Made by a program: the position numbers and the translations under genes. A DNA stretch of 64,000 bases from Cydia pomonella (lineage: Eukaryota > Arthropoda > Insecta > Lepidoptera > Tortricidae), in assembly GCF_033807575.1 (NCBI RefSeq), contig NC_084711.1, forward strand, positions 434,001-498,000, in the 5' to 3' direction. This document shows, one piece after another, positions 32,801 through 47,800 of the stretch. Every line of letters begins with the position of its first letter. Positions within the stretch are counted from its first letter, which is position 1. The notes beneath the pieces were generated by a model, which was given only the letters and a program-made list of their open reading frames with translations, was not told the DNA's origin and searched no databases.

Positions 32801-35800
32801 ATTTTTAGTACTATGAAGAATACTGATAAAATTTTACATCATTATACTATTTATTGATGATTAAATTAAATTCAAACGTTAATTAAATTGTTTTAAATCC
32901 AGATCCAGATCGTTATTCAGATTCTGGTAATTTTATATGCATTGATTTGGATTGCATAAGCTATCCTCCTGTACTTGAAACATTTTGGTGAAGAAGTAAA
33001 TATATTATTGAATTGACGTAACGACGTTTATAATAAAATTGTGTCTAACTCTAAGCATAGACTAAGTTCCTGCTCTCACATCCGCAAATTATGACAGGGG
33101 AGCATAATAAAGCTATTAATAGAATGGTCATGTTATGAAAGTAGATGATAAGTAGATAGACATTAAGCACTTGTACCGACACATAGTACCTATCACTGTT
33201 TCTATGTATAAGCAGACACAACGCGTTTTTTAATTTCCCATTTTAACGCACCATGCTAATTGCCATCTCCCTAAGTAAGCGTTTGAAAGCGAAACGGTAT
33301 TCATTCATCAAAAATCACGGACGAGAAAAAAACAGGAAATTTGCCAGCAACATCAATCAGGGTGGAACAAAGATAGCTCCCTGGGGAACCCCGATGCGCG
33401 TGTCATCGTGATAAGTGCTTATTACTTTGTTTAAACCCAAATTCTTAGAAAAGAATCATATATAAATAAATATTATTAAAACATTTTTTTCACAAATTGT
33501 CCTACTCCTACAGTAAGTAAGTAAAGCTGAATAAGGCGTGTGCGTTTGAACTAAGCGAACATGGACGCGAAATTTGAAACCCTTCACACTTATAAAAGCC
33601 TGATTTTTTATATGTAGACTTGCATACTTAAGAACCGGGCCATCTTACGCGCAATAACCTTAAGCGATGGTAATAAATTTTTTACTATACAAGTGCGCGA
33701 AGTCCCAGCATTTCCTTATTTTATCGGAAAATATGACTCCACAAAAGCCCACAAACAACGAGCGAACCCTTCGGGAGCAAAAACACTTGGGTTTTTATCA
33801 AAAGAATTAGCAGTTGCCCCGAAGCGGAGCGAGAAAGGAAAAATATTCTTTTGAGGTTGTCAAAAATGTTACATTTTATAACAACTTATACAAACTGTAA
33901 AAACGAGGGTTCTAAACTGATTGGTTTTTTTATGCCATTATTCTCCAAACAGTACCCCTAGTGTAAATAAATTCAATTTTGAAACGTGACGTACGCGTTT
34001 GCGTTTAATCTCATTTTGTATAGGATTTTGAGTTTCCAAAACGTCCCGCTTGGCGCGCTCTTTCTAAATCCAATACAAAATGAGACTAAACGCAAACGCG
34101 TACGTCACGTTTCGAAATCGAATTTATTTGCACTAGGGGTACTGCCACATTATGTTAATCTTTGCTTCTTGCCCGAAAAAGTTATAATCAAATTTAATAG
34201 TACCTATGTGTATCCTATTTATCTCTTTTACCTAAATACACAATGATAAATAAACTTTACATTTAAAATATTTTTATTTTCTCTGACTAATAAGTAGTAA
34301 ATTTTTGAGTCTATTAGAAACATTGCCAGAAAGTATGTATCTAAGTAAGATATTAATTAAATACAAACGAATCCCTAAGTACCCTGCCTAAGGTTCTTCA
34401 AAAGAAACAAGCAGCCACATCTCAGCAAAAGCGGCCCATATATTGAAAACGTAATATTCCTTTATTGCAAGTTATCCCAAAGGACCAAAGCGAGCACTTT
34501 GGCTCGATGCTCAACAACGATGAATATTTACGAGGCTCTTGGGAGCAAACTTGGATTTTACATATCAACACCAGGTTGAGATTGTTTTTATAATTGATAG
34601 TAAGTATGTAGTTGTACAAAGTAAATCGGAGAGATAAAGAAAATATCAAAGTGCAGATGAAAGAGAGGTAACGTTCGGATGATAACTGCAGCTAATTCCT
34701 GTTGCGACTATTACTGAGCGTTGTATCTGTCAATTTCCTTGATAAAATTATTGACGGATTGAAGATGATAATCGCGCGAGTATGCAGCGACGAACGTCAC
34801 TTATTTTATCACGGAAATTGGTAGATGCAGCGGCGATAACGCCGTAGTAGTAATCGTAAATTAACGTTTCATTTCGAGCCATATAACTTGAATGTAATGT
34901 TAAAAGACGCTATCCGCAGTTAGTTCTAATTTTTATCACCTTATGCACTGGGATCGCTTTACTTACCCCCACCATGCACTTCGCACGTAGCCAATTAGTA
35001 GCCTATCTATTAGATTAAGGCCACTTAATAAGGCCTTCATTACATACTTCTAACTTTATTAAGATAGATTGAGCTTATCTAGATAAAACATGGTTTACTT
35101 GACGACTTAGATAGTCAGTTTACTAAACATTTTGTATAGACCATTTTTCTAGTATAGTTTGATCTCCGGATCTATACAAAATATAAGTAGTTAAAGGCCA
35201 GACTTGTATTGGTTTAATAATAGTCGGTAAGTCATTATAAACAAGGCTAAAGTGCATCTACGTCTTTGAAGATAGCACAGCGCTAAGTAATTACTTGTAT
35301 AAAATAGACCTACTCGTTAAGATTCTAAATAAATATATAAATAGGTATGTAAAGCCTGAAAAGATTCTATTTAGTCCAGAGATAGAGACAGCTTACATAT
35401 GGCAATAATGTACAGAAATCTTTCTTGCTATTTTTATGTATTAAAATCATTTATAGGGAGTATTACTGCAATGTTCTGCCGTCAGAAAGCAGGACTAGCA
35501 CATATTGTAAACCATAGAGTAACTTATACATACTATGCCTTAAACAGTTTTTGAGAAGTTTTCACTATAACATTGATGCATCAAGGCGGTTTATTTACAG
35601 AGGCCTACCGCGAAACGCGAAAATCGAAATATCGATATCCGCCTCTTTATCGCTCGAATATGCCAGAGTGATAGGGACTCAGATAAATTGCTAAATCTTT
35701 ACTTCTTGTTTATATCGGTGACGTTCCATGACTTTAATACTCGTAATACTACAAATTCGTAACATGGCCAGGCCAAATAGAATCTTGTACAGTCGAGTTC

Positions 35801-38800
35801 ATAAATATATGAGCCAATCCAAGGCTTCAAAAAGAAATGAGCATAGAAAAGTAAATATGCATCTGAACAGATTAACCAATCAAAAATATGTACACATATC
35901 ACCTGTCATATTAATCTGAGCAAGTATATTTATGAACTCGACTGTACTTAAGGGTTTATGTACCTACGTAGGTTCCTTTTATAAGGAGGAAAGGATTTTT
36001 TGCTTCAATATATTAGAAAGTTGAATCATAAGGGTTTTATGAGTCTTATTTTACCTTAATGGGCTTTTATTGTTTCCATTTACATTTATTTCTCCTGACG
36101 TTTCGAACGAGATGTTATTTTGTTAGACGCAGGAAGACCGACGGGTTTTTGCGAGTAAATTATAAGTAACGAACTAAATTTTGAACGTAATAATTGCAAT
36201 AAAAAGGAGGAAATTTTAATAAGGACAAGTTGTACCAGCTTATAGTTCAGGAAAAGCAAGACAGGAATATTGTCGGGGGAAACAGACTACCTTGAGTAAC
36301 TTTCAAATCATGCTATCAGTTTCCTAAGGCTGATGTTTTAAATGTGAAAACTGTATTGTATTATGCCGAACTGAGAAAGTATATAGATATCACATGAAAT
36401 ATTCACACCTGCAGAATTTAATTTAACAATTTTTTGTTTACCTCTGGAGTACTAAATAAATTTACCTGAAGTTCATTCGTTCTAATAAAAAGTTTAAATT
36501 AATATGCTAATGAATTTATCGCCAAATTTCCTCCCAAATTGCATATTCACTCGACTCCTCACGAGATGGCAGTTAAAATTAATATTCACATCAAAGAACT
36601 GAGACCAATAAAAAAAAGGCGAAGGACTTAGCGAGGATTATAAACAGCCCGAGGAGTAAATACTTAAGAGGTTCTCGGTTTCAGACCTCGGACAAAGGGG
36701 ATTGCTAAATTAGAGGCCCTTTTGCACCTTAAATTAACAGGGGACGGATAATACCTAGTGATGTGCAGGTGCCATCAATTTTCGTTTTCGAGAATAAGTT
36801 ATACGAATTTGATACAAGCTCTTATTATTACTGACTGTACTTTTCTTTCAACAGACAACTGATACTCATCGAAACAACTCTAACAAACCCACAATTAGCT
36901 TGTGTTGTTTTTCACAGATTTCCTATGGACACCTCCTGTGCCCATCGTCAGATCAGCTCGATAGTACCATGATATTGCATTGTCATCCAACTGACAAGTA
37001 TGTGTAATTTCAGCTCAATAGAATGATGAAAAGTGGGTCTAATCTAATATAGTTTGCAAGATTTGACCCGAACATACTTATTACAAACATTGAAAGTTAA
37101 ACAAAAGCTTGTAAAAAAATATCTTTCAATGTTTAACAAGTAGTCGTTATGTTTTGAGTTGTAGACTTTATTTTTAATCATATTTACGGCCCGAAGAATG
37201 AGATACGATAACGATAAGTTCTGGTTTAGATAAGTTCTCATTTAGATATCATTTGTATGTCGTATAATTGACAGAAGCAGCTCGATTCGGGCAACCAATG
37301 TCACTTTGACGTTAGAAATATCGTAGATAGATCTTATTGGGATCACAGCGGAATCAAAATAAACGTCAATTTTGACATGTCGTTTAAAGATCTTTCCAAA
37401 ATCTTAAACGTGTCTTAATCATTCTTCGAATCGGGCCGTTAAACTGTAAAAACGTGTACAACGTTATTTGTAATAAAAGATTGTATACTCGTATTTTAAT
37501 TATTTGTTGCTTGTAGCTCATTAGCTAATGTCTATTGACAGGAAAGTTTTCTAAAACCAAAAGGCTTATTTTACAGACATGTAACCATACAATAAGCGTT
37601 GTATCATTAACAGCTGCCTCGGAGCTCCATTCATTATTATTAAATTAGGAATAACACACTAGAACAGTCCGGGTTCAGGCCGAGGCTTCCGACACTTCGT
37701 TTACTATGACGGGTGATCGGTGATGCTTTCTGTATAAACCTGAAGTGATGCTTTGGCCGGGCCATTCTAGAGTGATACTTTATTCCCTTGAATATTTTCT
37801 AGCATTCCAGTGAACAGCACAACACTAACAAAGTAGCCAAACACTCGTGGCTTTATCTAAGTTTACTTCTCTGTAACTAGCCTAGTTCAGACATTTCTGC
37901 TTCAGTTAAGTATACTATCTATGTATTTAAGTATTTTCTAGTACCCGCAACACAAGCCTTATTGAACTTAATGTGGGTCTAGCGTAAGTTTGTCCTATAA
38001 CATTTATTTACTTATTTAAAATAAGTTATTTAAAATAAAAAAAAATTATACAAGCCATAAAGGCTGACTGTACTTTTCTTTCAACAGGCAACTACTATTC
38101 GCTGAGACAATTCTAACAAACCCAAACACATTTAAGCTACTTTGTTATATCACAGAGTTCCCGACCACCCCCTGTCTGTCATCAGAACAGCTCGATGGTA
38201 GCATAATATTGCATTGTTACCTAACTTCATATATGCCAATTTTGAGCTTCATCAGAAACCGGGAAGCGGGTAAATTTAACTAGCAAGTTTTTTTTTTATA
38301 CTACGTCGGTGGCAAACAAGCACACGGCCCGCCTGATGATAAGCAGTCTCAGTAGCCTATGTACGCCTGCAACTCCAGAGGAGTCACATGCGCGTTGCCG
38401 ACCCTAAACCCGCCCCCCTCGATGAGCTCTGGCAACCTTAGTCACCGGCAGGAACACAACACTATGAGTAGGGTCTAGTGTTATTTGGCTGCTGTTTTCT
38501 GTAAGGTGGAGATACTTTCCCAGTTGGGCTCTGCTCTAGATCTGGAATGACATCCACTGGCTGTGCCCTACCACACAAAGCCAGATGACATTCACAATGC
38601 CCATACCTCTCTTTTGAAGATTTGACCCGTACAGACATACAGTTAAATAAAAGCTTGTACAAACTATATATTCTTCAGAACGATAAGAATTTTGTCGATC
38701 CAGTTAGATATGTACATATGTAATATACTGTATTTCTAATATTATTATACCTCCTTTAAAAGCAAGGCTCGGAACCGGTTTTTTCTTCAAACAAAAAATA

Positions 38801-41800
38801 CCGGTATTATTACGTTCTTTTTCGTTCTTTGGTTTATTATTTCATTTTTAATAGGACTATCTAATAATGCGAAGTTGTTTCCTAAATACATGATCCTGTC
38901 CTACGTAAAGAGTATAAAATAATTAAAAATATTGTGCTATTTCGGGATTTAAAAATAAACGTACCGGTTCCGAGCCCTGTTTAAAAGTCGCCTAAATTTT
39001 AAAAGAACTCGTAAAAGAGGTTCATTTGACTGGTGACCAGTCAAAAGCATTGCTTTTACATTTCTAAAACTGTTATTCCTAATACTGTATTATTTCTACT
39101 AAGGTTGGCTTTTCTTTACGAATGTTTGTCGACCCATGGCCTAAAGTATGTTTCTACATTTTCAATATGTCTATTTAAAATAATTTCGTTTGACTAATTA
39201 AATATTTCTCAAAATATATAAAAAAAAAAATTTTTTGTTAGCCCGTTATAGTGTGCCACTGCTGGGCGAGGGCTTCTCGCCGTGATCTCCACAGCTCCCG
39301 AAGGTTACTGATGAAGGTGTATAATTCATCCCACCATCTCCGTCTTAGCCTACCACGTCCGCGCTTAACTTGCGGCATCTATTTGAAAAACGTTAGTGTA
39401 AAGAAATCGATTTCCTTGTTCCTGTACTAAAACCTGGAAAAACTGGTTGTTATAATCTTTTAGACCTGTATATTATAGGTACGTTTAGTATAAATACTGA
39501 CATCCGGGAAGTTTATACTACAAGTAACTGTAAACTACAAATGAGTTTATAAATAAATTGCATCAACGCTGTGAGATTAAACGATGAATCAAGACTGACA
39601 AGATAACTCTAGGTACTCATAACAAAGACAGTCTGATAATAAAAACAACCAATTGCCATAGAAAACTGCGAAAATCGTTAACTAGCCCCACTTAGTGGCT
39701 TGTTGTTTGTGCACTTCAAAGTTGCAGAGGGTTTTTATGAAGCACTTCGCCTTCCTATCTCTGCAATTGTATTAGGTTTAACTTCAGATTTCAGAAGGCC
39801 AATTAAAATTTACAAATTAGTGTAAATTATTTCACTTAGACATCATCCTCCCTTAAATCTCTTTCGTATTCAATTTCAAAATTGGTTATTCAAAGATATA
39901 TTAAAATAATTAGTTGTAATTAGCAATTATAATTATTAAATTATATGTATATTGATGTTAGTGCATCAGCGTTGTGACTTGCGACACTGTGTCTACTGAA
40001 ATAAACGGAATAGAAAGATCAACAAATGAAGATATTGCTTGTCCTTACTACGCATGTGTCTCTTACTTAAGATAAGTAATCAACGACACCTCACCTCACA
40101 TTGTTTCACATAATTGTCGTTTACACGTTGAAACGAGGAATTACCATAATTAAGGTATAACCCTAGATCAACAGACGACATACACATTCGTGGCTAGTTA
40201 TTAAAATCAAAATACGCCTGTCAATCTATCTGCGAGGGGCCTTGTAATATAAACCTACCTTTTTTAGGGTTCCGTAGTCAACTAGGAACCCTTATAGTTT
40301 CGCCATGTCCGTCTGTCTGTCTGTCGGTCTCTCTGTCTGTCTGTCCGAGGCTTTGCTCCGTGGACGTTAATGCTAGAAAGCTGAAATTTGTCGTGGATAT
40401 ATAAATCAATAAAGCCGACAAAGTTGTACAATAAAATCTAAAAATTTTTTTTTTTTTGGTACCTCCCCTACGTAAAGTGGGGGTGAAAAATTATTTTTGC
40501 TTCATTCCTACAGCGTGGGATATCGTTGGAAAGGTGTTTCAAAAATAATAGGGGTCTTCAACAAACATTTCTTGATAAAGTGAATATATTCGGAGATAAT
40601 TGCTCCGAAAGAAAAAAATGTGTCCCCCCCCCCTCTAACTTTTGAACCATAGGTCCAAAAAATATGAAAAAAATCTTGAAAGTAGAGCTTAAGAAAGACA
40701 TTAAATGAAAACTATAGCGGATATGATCAGTTTAGCTGTTTTTAAGTTATCGCAAAAAGTTTCCCCTTCATAGTAAAAAGACGTACACCCACAGTTCATC
40801 CCTTGGTTAACAATCTACCATACTTTAAGCTCCAGTTTAGCTTATTGTGACGGAAGATTTGACTATATATTCACCCGTAAATTATTAACTAAATAAATAT
40901 ACTGTATACAATAACCAATTTGAAATAAAAACGCACTGTCAAATAGCACCGCTGAGTCCGCTGACCTACTTGAACTGCAAGGCTCTCCTGTCTTACGAAT
41001 TCGGTCGAATTTATGCTAAACATTTGAACCTTTCGCTAAATAAGCCGATAAATATGTGTGCATACAGTCAAAGAATTTCATTTCCGTACCATGGCGTACC
41101 TTGTCACAGTGACAGTCAATATGAAAGTCACTACGGACCTCATACTATTGTCACTGTGACAACTGACAACATACGAAGAGGTGCAGAAATTAAATTTCTT
41201 AACCGTACCATACCGTAACCATATTTGCTGCTGACTATACATAGTCTGATAGTAGAGCTGAGCACGCATGATGGGAAACGTGACTGAATGCGGGAAACCA
41301 GTTTCATTGATAACACTGGTTTGATAAATCGCGTGACATAGGTAAACGGAGTGCACCTATAGAAAAAAAAGTACAGTAATCCTCCTCGTATAAAAGTTTG
41401 TCGCCTTTGTTATAAATTAAACAAATACAGTCAATTGAAACATACATTATGCTTATGAGTACAGTTTCCCCAGATTGCTAAACCAAACCTTAAAATAAAA
41501 TTGACATATCCATTATACATATACAGAATTAATATTGCTTGAATGGAAACAGTTGAACTGACTGTCAATAATAAATAAATATACACCTACACACATAGAA
41601 TGCGTGCATACTTTTATTGAGATAATAAATAAAATAAAATATCATTTATTTCAGGCTTCTTATCTAGCCCATAACACAATGAGACAAACAGATAACTACA
41701 CAATGGCATAAGTACTATATACATTAAAATAAAAGCAAATTAAAATACAATAAAAATAATAATTAAAAATGAATAGCTAATGTTGCCGTATTGTATTTCT

Positions 41801-44800
41801 AACTGTTCTGGTTGCTTTTATTAGTATGGAATACAAATTTAATTATATTTCTCTAGATTTATTTTCATTTCAACTAACATGATATAACTGTTAAAGATGG
41901 GATACCACGCATATTTATTTTGCTCAGTTCCCGATATTTCGTCAATGCTACAAACGATATTTTTACAATAATTCTTAGCTATGGATAACTTACAAAAACT
42001 TACTTACTCAGTCTCATTTAGGTCGCTGAGCCAACGGAGTAAGCAAGCATTAAGTACTTAAGTGATAACTTGCAAAAGAACTGTACATTATAAATAACAT
42101 GTTTTCAATTTCAGCACGTATCAGTCATATAACCTTAACCATATAACTATTTTCAGCCACATGGCAACACCCGCATGTCCCCATGTTTAGTTATTCGGCC
42201 CTACGCGATCGATAGCCATAACCACGCCTGTGTTGCCTCTGTGTAATGTGTCCCCGGCGGGCCCTTGCCAATATTTACCTTAACCTCTAGAGACCCATGG
42301 TCCTAAACTAGTACAAATTACCTCCAACGTTTAGATCATTATTAAATGGAACAGAGTTGCTTTTGTTTTGGTTCGTTAGATTTTAGAACGAAAGAAATTC
42401 TATTCTATTTTCGAACACCATTGATTCAAATTTGAGTGCCATTTTTCTTGTATGGTGGACCGCTAGAGCCGTGTTTGCTGATATGCGAAGCCGCTTTGCA
42501 AAAATATCTTAAATCTAGGTTCAGTCCAGGATTTAAGTAGTCCACGTAGAAGTTGCTCAATCTTAACTCAGTATTTAAAATACTGTGCAACTTTTCCTCA
42601 ATCCCTTATAATTTTTATTTCATGTAAATTACAATAAGAGTATAATTACATACTTTATTATCTAAATCTTTATTTTTAGTGATTCACTTAGAAAAGAGCG
42701 TATTTTTTTCGCGATTTCGGCGTTGGTCCCCTTGCTTGCTCAGTATGACCTAAATGTTAACGGGTTTGAGTAATTGCTTTACTTTCAGATAAATACTGTA
42801 TATATTAAAAGAGATTAGACTACGTTACGTACTTATACGTTTGCAACAATCCAATAAAAAAAGTTACAAGTAGCCGCGAAATTCTGTAGGAAACATTCTT
42901 GTAAATAAAGTATGTTCTTCGGGTCGAGTGACTCCGTCAAAGTGTACTCTTTATTGTATAACTTGTGTTATTTTAACTCCACCTGACCCTTCTGTCAGAG
43001 TAGATTTATATCAAGTAGTCTATCCTAATACAAAGGATCATACGCAGCTAAGCGAAAAAAACAAGTGACGGTACGGGCACAGCCGGATTAGCCTGGATTA
43101 CTGTCACACCCCAGATCAAGTACTTATGCGTTTTATAGTAGTATGGAACCTGTAAATTATGTTTGGCACTCTTACTAACTAACAAATATGGTTGCTATCT
43201 TTTATAAAACGCGATCCAAGTTGGGCTGTTTAAAAGATGTGCTGGAGCGAAAACATGTAGAAATATTCGAGTGTGAAAGAGCCCTCGCTTTCATGTGCAA
43301 TAGAAATGCATCCAAGATTTAAATATTAAACGTGCATTCGTAAATGTTTCGAGATAGGCTGCTCTGTCTTTGTGTCTTAAAACAAATTCTATGTGAATAC
43401 ATTCAGGGGCAAAGGCTTTACTCCACATCCCTATTCGAGTTCTGGAATAAGTTATAAGTATGCATAACCCATCAAGAAACCGCCTTCATAGTAGGAAGCG
43501 GTGCCTGTAATGGGCGAAACGTGTCAACGGGCTCTATTCGCTATCTCCATCTTGGAACACAACGCGACGGAGCGGTGTTCACATTTTCATGTCTCCTAGT
43601 TTTGTTATTTTCTATTTGTCTTTTAGGTACATTTGTTAGGAACAAAAAATAACAATAGGTATACATTATAAATTAAATATATATACAATAAACAAACAAA
43701 TAGTTAACAACAGTCTATTATAAAACATAAAAAATGAACTAATCAATATAAATGCTCCCGAGGTGAACTTCATGAGTTATGCCCTGAATGCTGGCAGGCG
43801 GGCTTGTGCACAAATTACGCAAGGTTCGATGGGGGAGAGGGGGGTCACGAAAAAATCACTACAGATCACGTTGGGGGAGGGTGGATATAAGGAGATCTCA
43901 CGTGTATTTTTCTACAGTGAACGAAACTAAGAAAAAATATCTATTTTATGAAACTTTGGAGCACGTAAGTATTATAAATATACACCACGTTCATAACGCA
44001 AATAGAAAAATAAACATGATGTATGTACTATACTATACAGTACTGTTTATCTCAAAAATAGGTCGAATCAAAAAATTCAAAAAAATACACGTGAGGTTAT
44101 GTGGGGGACCCCCGTCCAAACAGCCAAGAACCTCACTAACTATCACGAAGTCAAAAAGTAACAGATAAAACCTCGCTTGATTTGTGCACAAGCCCTTACT
44201 TCCTTAGATGGCCAGGCTTATTCTCTGACCGAATTAGCTGACAGCCGTCTGGCTTGAGATTTAATGCATTTTCTATTTTATACATTTCATATCTCAACAA
44301 ATTACTCAGTACAGTGATTAGCGGTAGGGCGCGCACGCTGTCTAAACTAGGTACCGTAAATATGTAGTTTTAGTAAATTAGTCTTAGTTTTAGTTATTCT
44401 AAATGTTGTAATCGAGGGTGGACAGAAAAATAACGCTGTGAAAGTAAGTCTAGATTATTTTGTTTAACATTCTAACCGACCAAAATGAATAGTTGAGTCA
44501 GAGGGTAAACTAGGCCTTATTGACATTAGTCCAGTTTCCTCACAATGTTTTCCTTCACCAAAAAGCGACTGGTAAATATCAAATCATATTTCGTACATAA
44601 GTTCCGAAAAAATCATTGGTACGAGCCGGGGTTTGAACCCGCGACCTCCGGATTGCAAGTCGGACGCTCTTACCGCTAGGCCACCAGCATTTTTATATCC
44701 GCGACTCATATATTCCAAGAAAACGAAAATAAGGTCACTGGAACTTCGTCCTAGACCTAATTTACGGCCCAGGGGTATAGCAACTTTATAGCCAAGAGTT

Positions 44801-47800
44801 TAAGAGTTATAGTCGGTCAAAAAGCAAAGGACCTACCGCGAACACCAAAGTTCGGATATGGCGAGCATCTTTCTCCGTCTCTTTAGTTAAGCCTTAATTT
44901 GAGTAAAAAGAGAAAGATGTCCGCAATTTGCGAACTTCGGTGTTCGCGGTAGGCCCGCAGTACAGTTGGCATGTCACGTATGCCGCTCCCTAGAGGTGTC
45001 TGCCTTAATAATGTAGGTATACGTGAGTTTATGTTATCTTATAGGAGTCCTTTGGGATAACGTGTGGGATATTTAAGAGGTTGGTTTAATAGCCTCTATT
45101 TATTAGTTTATTTGAAAATTAACATAGTGGCGTACTAGGACTGTTTAGCTGAAAACCGGGCCGAAGTGGCTGTCAACAGAAAACGAAATATCGGACGCCT
45201 CGGCCCGGACATGGACCGTTCTAGTACGAGTTACCCATTTGAGCTGGTCTGACTACGAATCCAGACAGGGACATTTATTTGCATGACGAAAAAAATTAAG
45301 ATGTTTTCTATACATTTTTACTTACCTAACTTAGATATAAATTTGCTCAACATGTTTCGATACATTATAAGAAGTTTACAGCAAAACCAAGCAACATGTC
45401 GAGCTAAATGTACCTTAATTAAGTTAATTTAAAAATGGTATAAATACCTACATATTCGCGAGTACAGTTATAAATTACAATGGTGGTAAATTTATATACG
45501 ATTTCACTATAGTTTGCACAAAAATAAAACATAATGGAAACAAAGTATCTATGGGTTTAATTTTAATAGGTATACATATTCTAGTCTACTTAATCAGTTC
45601 GAGTGTTTCTTGTTGTAGACAGCAAAGACGGAATCTAAAGCAAAGTCTTTAGAAGGTAATGCGGCCATCTGGAGTCCACACGAGGCCAAATGTAGGCTAA
45701 TGTTGGAACGTATCCAAAATAAATTTATTAGGTTTATATATTTAAAATTATACGGAGTATACCCCTTTTATCCTTTAATGTATCCTACATTGTTCATGTT
45801 AGGAATGGTAGGATACGAGTACAATAAACTAGAAGTTAGAATATCAAAGTTAGAATATTAAAGTTAGAATATTCATATATATTTAAGTTGTTACGAGGCA
45901 AGTTGTGCAACCCTGGAGTCCTGGCAAAGGTGCGTTTGAACGTACCGGATCGGTATGTGTGGCGACGGCGGCGGCCGAGCCTGCTGGCCGAGTAGTATAG
46001 TCAAGTTAAGAAAAAGTATGGAAGTAAGTCGTGTAGTCGTGCTTTTTTTGGATTTGTTAGATGGCGCAACTAGATTGTTTCCCCCGAGTTGCACCGTTTC
46101 TATTATGTACGGAAGACCGTTACATTTTAGGTATAAACTATAAAGTGCCGTAATTTTGGAGTAAATTAAAAGCTATTAGGTTCAAGCTAAGTAATGTATA
46201 GAGAACACCTTGGTGCATAGTATATCTTAATTAAAAAGATGTGCAATGTATGATACCCTAAAAAAATTTTTTTTTTCGATTGCGGCTCGAGGATAAGTCA
46301 GTCGGTTGGTGCAATCTCAAGTTAAGCTTTTTAAAGCATTATAAACATTCAGTTAACTTTGCACGCCTGGGCAAATTATGGAACATGTATTTTTAATTAT
46401 TTTGTACATTGTGCTTCGGGGGAAATTAAGAGAGACGTGAAAATTTTAAAAACGGTACTTATCTAAAGACACTACATTTGCACTAAATAAAAAATAGATT
46501 TTTTTTACCGGAAGTTTGTCAAAAAGTAAATAGAATTAATCGCAACGAACTGCAAGCGAAGGTGGTTGGCAGCACGTGGCGCGGGGCGCGCGGGGCGGGA
46601 AGATAGCGCAGCGCGCAGCTAGGGTTTGCAATATCCGACAATTTTTCGGATCCGGATACATAGAAATAGGATATCAAGAACGACTGTCAAACTTCAAAAG
46701 TGCGACCAAAAATGAAATGCAAGTTTGTGCGTAAATTGACTATGTGAGATCAAAAATAGTGATGTCATGTTACAACATATTAATAATCTATGTTTGACTG
46801 CTTTATCGACTACTTATTCAAATGTGTTTGATTGTATAAAAAAATGTTATACGAGTAGGTATGAAGTCGCTTCCCTTATGGTCATATAGGGCCCAAAAGG
46901 TGCCTATGAAACCAGCATCATATTTTAGTATGTTGTTAAGCATGTTATTCTGACTAAAAAACCATCGGGAGACAGTTTCTAACGTGGTTAAGTCACCAGT
47001 TATGACGTCATCAAAATGGCCGGTGCCGTGTTCAGAATATTGCGTTTATCACAGCAAGTATATCACATGTAAGCTTGTGTGGGGTGTCATAAAAAGCAAA
47101 ATTAAATGCGCTACAATATCGTTTATACATTTGACCTTGTAAATACCATAATTTGCGAGAAATTTTAAGTTTTATTTAAATTTTCCCGAAAAAAAACCGT
47201 TTTTTGTTTTCATCAACTTTACTAGTAACTTTACAGGAAGACATTGTATGAAGATATGAATGCTACATTAATAAGCTATAAAATTCCATTAAAATTTTGA
47301 AAATCGGTTTATAAACAAGCAAATTACACTATTTTTGTTCCATACCGGATGACACCACCAAGAGTCGGATGGCTGTTTCAATACAATTTGCAAGGCAAAT
47401 GATGTTTAAGTAAAGGTAACTTGCTGAACGATATTTATAGTAAAGTAATATTTTCGATAAAAGTATTATTATCAAAATTAAGAATACTGAGATCGTTTTA
47501 TTGTAATTTACTCCGGATCTAGCTAATTAAAGTTACACACTAATTAAACAAAAATATTTTTTTTTTACGTATTATTTTGTCCCAGAGCATGCACCTTCGC
47601 ATGCGCAAAGCATAGTGTATTTAAATCCGTGTTTTACTCCCCCACACCCTGTACAGCGTTCTTTGCACTTGCAACACAATAGCTCCTTGCAGAGGTGTAC
47701 GCTGGTCCATCATTTTTTTTTCGCCAAGCCTAGTTGCAAGAATCTAGCATTTGTGGGTCGCTATTCAGGTAAATTGGTCCCAATTTGGGTCTGTTAAGCC

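Noticed and set aside
43788..44168. 126-codon open frame
   Set aside because: It coincides with a 396-bp inverted-repeat element and has no domain, signal peptide or protein-like pattern.
44630..44695. tRNA gene (also considered at 17410..17470, 48215..48285, 56158..56216 and 63390..63455)
   Set aside because: Boxes A and B are present, but the acceptor stems do not close. The sequence continues into SINE bodies shared between copies.
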